A stretch of 64,000 nt of DNA from Azolla caroliniana (lineage: Eukaryota > Polypodiophyta). The position numbers and the translations under genes are program-made. Where the stretch lies: assembly GCA_043228905.1 (NCBI GenBank), contig JBHGNT010000001.1, positions 23,064,001 through 23,128,000 on the forward strand. Reading direction: 5' to 3'. The notes under the pieces were generated by a model. It saw only the letters and a program-made list of their open reading frames with translations, was not told where the DNA came from and ran no database searches. The number at the start of each line of letters is the position of its first letter. Positions within the stretch are counted from its first letter, which is position 1. This document shows positions 62,097-64,000 of the stretch, one piece after another.

Positions 62097-63620
62097 ATGA
62101 AGGGGTCGGATCTTGCGGAGGCCATGGCTTCGGCCGTGGATCGGGAATTGAGCACACGCGAGGGCACAGGCGCCCTCGACAGAGCCATTGAGGTGGTCGT
62201 CGGTACGATCGGCCGTTTCAGCGGGAAGGATGCGGGACATTCCGGAAGAGAGGCGTCTTGCCGGGTTCCCTCAAGTGGCGATGCCGAGCATCCATGCGGA
62301 GGTGCTCGAGGTACAAGCAAAGAGTCGTACCTGGGAGGAGTTCGAAGGCCGACTCCTAGAAAAATACGGGCTGGACGACGCGCTCCGGCTTTCGAAACGG
62401 GACTTCATGGAATGGGTGGAGTCCCCCGGCAAGGAAAGAAACACGTCGGCACTCCTCCGGGAGTTTGAGGAACGCTTTGCGCGCCTTTCGGCACTTGACC
62501 GAACCGTTCTGGATACGAGTCGGGTCCTACTGTTCATCAAGTCGGTGGACGAGCGGGACCGGGATCAAGTCGGCTCCTTGCTAGAGACCGAAGACGGGCT
62601 GACGACCGACTGGGCTGCGGTTAAGAGAGTCTGTGGCCGTTTCAACAAACGGCGAGAATGGGCTGACAACGGGGCGGCCGGTGTGGGCTCTGTCACAGCA
62701 AGGAGGCTTGAACCGGCACCGCAAGGGCGAAGGGCAGAGACCCGGGAGTGGCTCGAAACCGGGTCGGCTCCGACCGGCATGGTCAATGACTCGTCCGGAG
62801 GAGCAGCACTGGAGGAGTTGACGCGGGCGATAAAGGATCTCCAGATCGCCCAGACTCGAAGGGAAGGCGGCGAACCGGCTCGTGACCGACGGCCGGTAGC
62901 AGGGAAAAGGTGCATGTGGTGCGACGAGGTCGGCCACATTTGGAAGGACTGCGGCGATTTCGCAGAGGCGTTGAAGAATCGGGTGGTGTACCTATGGGAA
63001 GGCCGGGTGCACGCCGGCAATACCAGAAGGGCCCTAAACCGGTGAAGCGGAAGAGGCTGTCGACGGAGACGGAACCGGAAAGACCGGTGGAGGTGCGGAC
63101 GACGGACATCGACGACTTGGCGCTGGAAGATGAGTGGGCGGAGAGTCACTATTCGAGGCCACACTAGGCCCGAGCAACCACGGAGACCCCGATAAAAATC
63201 GAAGATGTTCAGTAACCGGTGGTGGCACTGGTGGACCACAGTTCGGAAATAAACCTGATGTCCATGGACTTCTATAAGAAGGGAAAGTGGCCGATCAACA
63301 CCAAGCACGGGTGGAAGATACGGGCGGCAACGCGCGCCACCAAGGAACTGCATGGGGCCTGCCCGAATGTGCGAGTCAAGATCGGCGACGTCGAGGTTGA
63401 CCAGCACTTCTTCGTACAGGAGACGTCCTCGCACCCGGTCATATTAGGGGAACCATACATCACGGCGGCACGGATGGAGACCAAGGTGCTAGACAACGGT
63501 TCGGCCTACGCGAGGGTCAAAAGCCAGGACGGGCACCATTCGGTTCAATTTCTAACGGTGCGACCGAACCACGAGCGAAACCGCGAATCCCTTGGTGGCG
63601 AGAACCGGGAGGATTTTTAG
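62097..63620 (+). pseudogene. G5 gag-protease with two deletions
   Basis: ATG 62097 (MKGSDLAEAMASAVDRELST). A deletion of about 44 bp at GKDA (near 62230), flanked by GATGC, shifts the frame. The new frame (62188-63045) covers capsid and an intact knuckle CMWCDEVGHIWKDC. A second deletion at about 63042 removes roughly 0.55 kb of linker and joins RALNR to KRKRLSTETEPE. Stops follow at about 63166 and 63214, and the protease reads ALVDHSSEINLMS (Gly to Ser). The frame ends GENREDF-stop at 63618-63620. Confidence 0.88.
63612..63620 (+). promoter_or_regulatory. Candidate -1 frameshift site (G5)
   Basis: GAT TTT TAG, with -1 entry to GFLERAAKAWGRDSPDTRER. Confidence 0.6.
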
Positions 63621-64000
63621 AGAGGGCTGCCAAGGCGTGGGGCCGAGACAGTCCGGACACTCGGGAAAGACCCCACAGTTGTACGATAGAACCGAAACCG
63701 AAGAAACCTTGTACGATAGGTAGAAAATTTTGCTTCTCCAACAACGGAGGGTGTATGATAGTCGGCATCGTTGGTCGAGAAAAGGCAAGGGCGGAGGAGC
63801 GACTTCGAGCGTGCGGAGTTCTCGGCCCGGAACATTGCGCTTCATTCAAGACTTGCAGCCGGTCAACAGAGTGACCATTCGGAACGCAGGAATCGGACCG
63901 ACCATAGATGAGTTCGCGGAGGCCTTCGCCGGAAGGTCGATTTACTCGGTCGGTGATCTGTACTCGGGGTACGACCAGTTCCAGCTAGCCGTGGAGAGCA
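63614..64000 (+). pseudogene. G5 pol start, internally deleted, partial
   Basis: Pol opens in -1 (GFLERAAKAWGRDSPDTRER, then CTIGRKFCFSNNGGCMIVGI). At about 63830 it jumps from LRACGVLGP to TLRFIQDLQPVNRVTIRNAG, with about 0.6 kb lost and the frame shifted. It ends in DLYSGYDQFQLAVES at the window edge. Confidence 0.88.

Larger units (their letters stand above)
61408..64000 (+). mobile_element. Element G5: Ty3/gypsy, 5' part, cut by window end
   Basis: G1-type LTR (61408-62053), primer site, gag-protease and the beginning of pol. The flank before the LTR is TTGT, not ACGT. It has several internal deletions. The right end lies beyond 64000. Confidence 0.9.

Overview
This window is a stretch of eukaryotic, almost certainly land-plant, repetitive DNA. 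I found no host protein-coding gene, rRNA or functional tRNA gene. Nearly every base belongs to a retrotransposon or to a relic nested in another one. The plant reading rests on Ty1/copia integrase and reverse transcriptase of the plant type, an Athila/Tat-like Ty3/gypsy element primed by tRNA-Asp, plant-style LINEs, and deep nesting with heavy CG-to-TG decay. I cannot name the species. The LINE types make me lean to a large-genome seedless plant or gymnosperm, with low confidence.

Layout. (1) 1-2121 and 12848-12957: Ty1/copia remnants, split by a minus-strand gag-bearing, pol-less LTR element (H, 2122-12843). H's own 5' LTR was hit by a full-length Ty3/gypsy element (G1, + strand, 5692-12665). 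(2) 13334-15870: a truncated LINE. (3) 15915-42317: a second LINE cut into three pieces by two large insertions. The first is a minus-strand Ty3/gypsy element (G2, 16482-27245), which contains the young gag-protease-only element B1 (21580-25429). The second is a three-LTR tandem of an Athila/Tat-like element (D, 28320-41600, minus strand) that carries copia LTR debris. (4) 42322-42804: a solo copia-type LTR. (5) 42943-49982: a full-length element B2, inserted in a different gypsy gag gene (49987-51565). (6) 51566-58700: another G-type element (G4) with non-matching LTRs, ending in a head-to-head inverted LTR junction (58701-58715). A minus-strand LTR and a decayed H-like interior follow (to 61407). 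(7) 61408-64000: the 5' part of one more G-type element (G5), cut by the window end.

How the parts work. The G, B, C and H elements are one clan. Their LTRs begin TGTCGTGA and end CGACA, they share a primer-binding site starting TGGTGAACCCGACG, a related gag with a CX2CX4HX4C knuckle and a G-rich polypurine tract, and they usually make a 4-bp target duplication, most often ACGT. In all five pol-bearing copies the gag-protease frame ends at GAT TTT TAG and pol opens in the -1 frame exactly across that T5 run, which suggests programmed -1 frameshifting. B1 and H keep gag but lack pol and would need enzymes supplied by relatives. The D element has a duplicated protease-like domain downstream of integrase and a further unrecognised ORF before its 3' LTR.

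Limits: domain calls are by eye from motifs, and boundaries of decayed pieces are approximate. Apart from the B1 reading frame, every coding region listed here is broken or partial, and the H acidic frames and the pre-LTR D frame are fragmentary.
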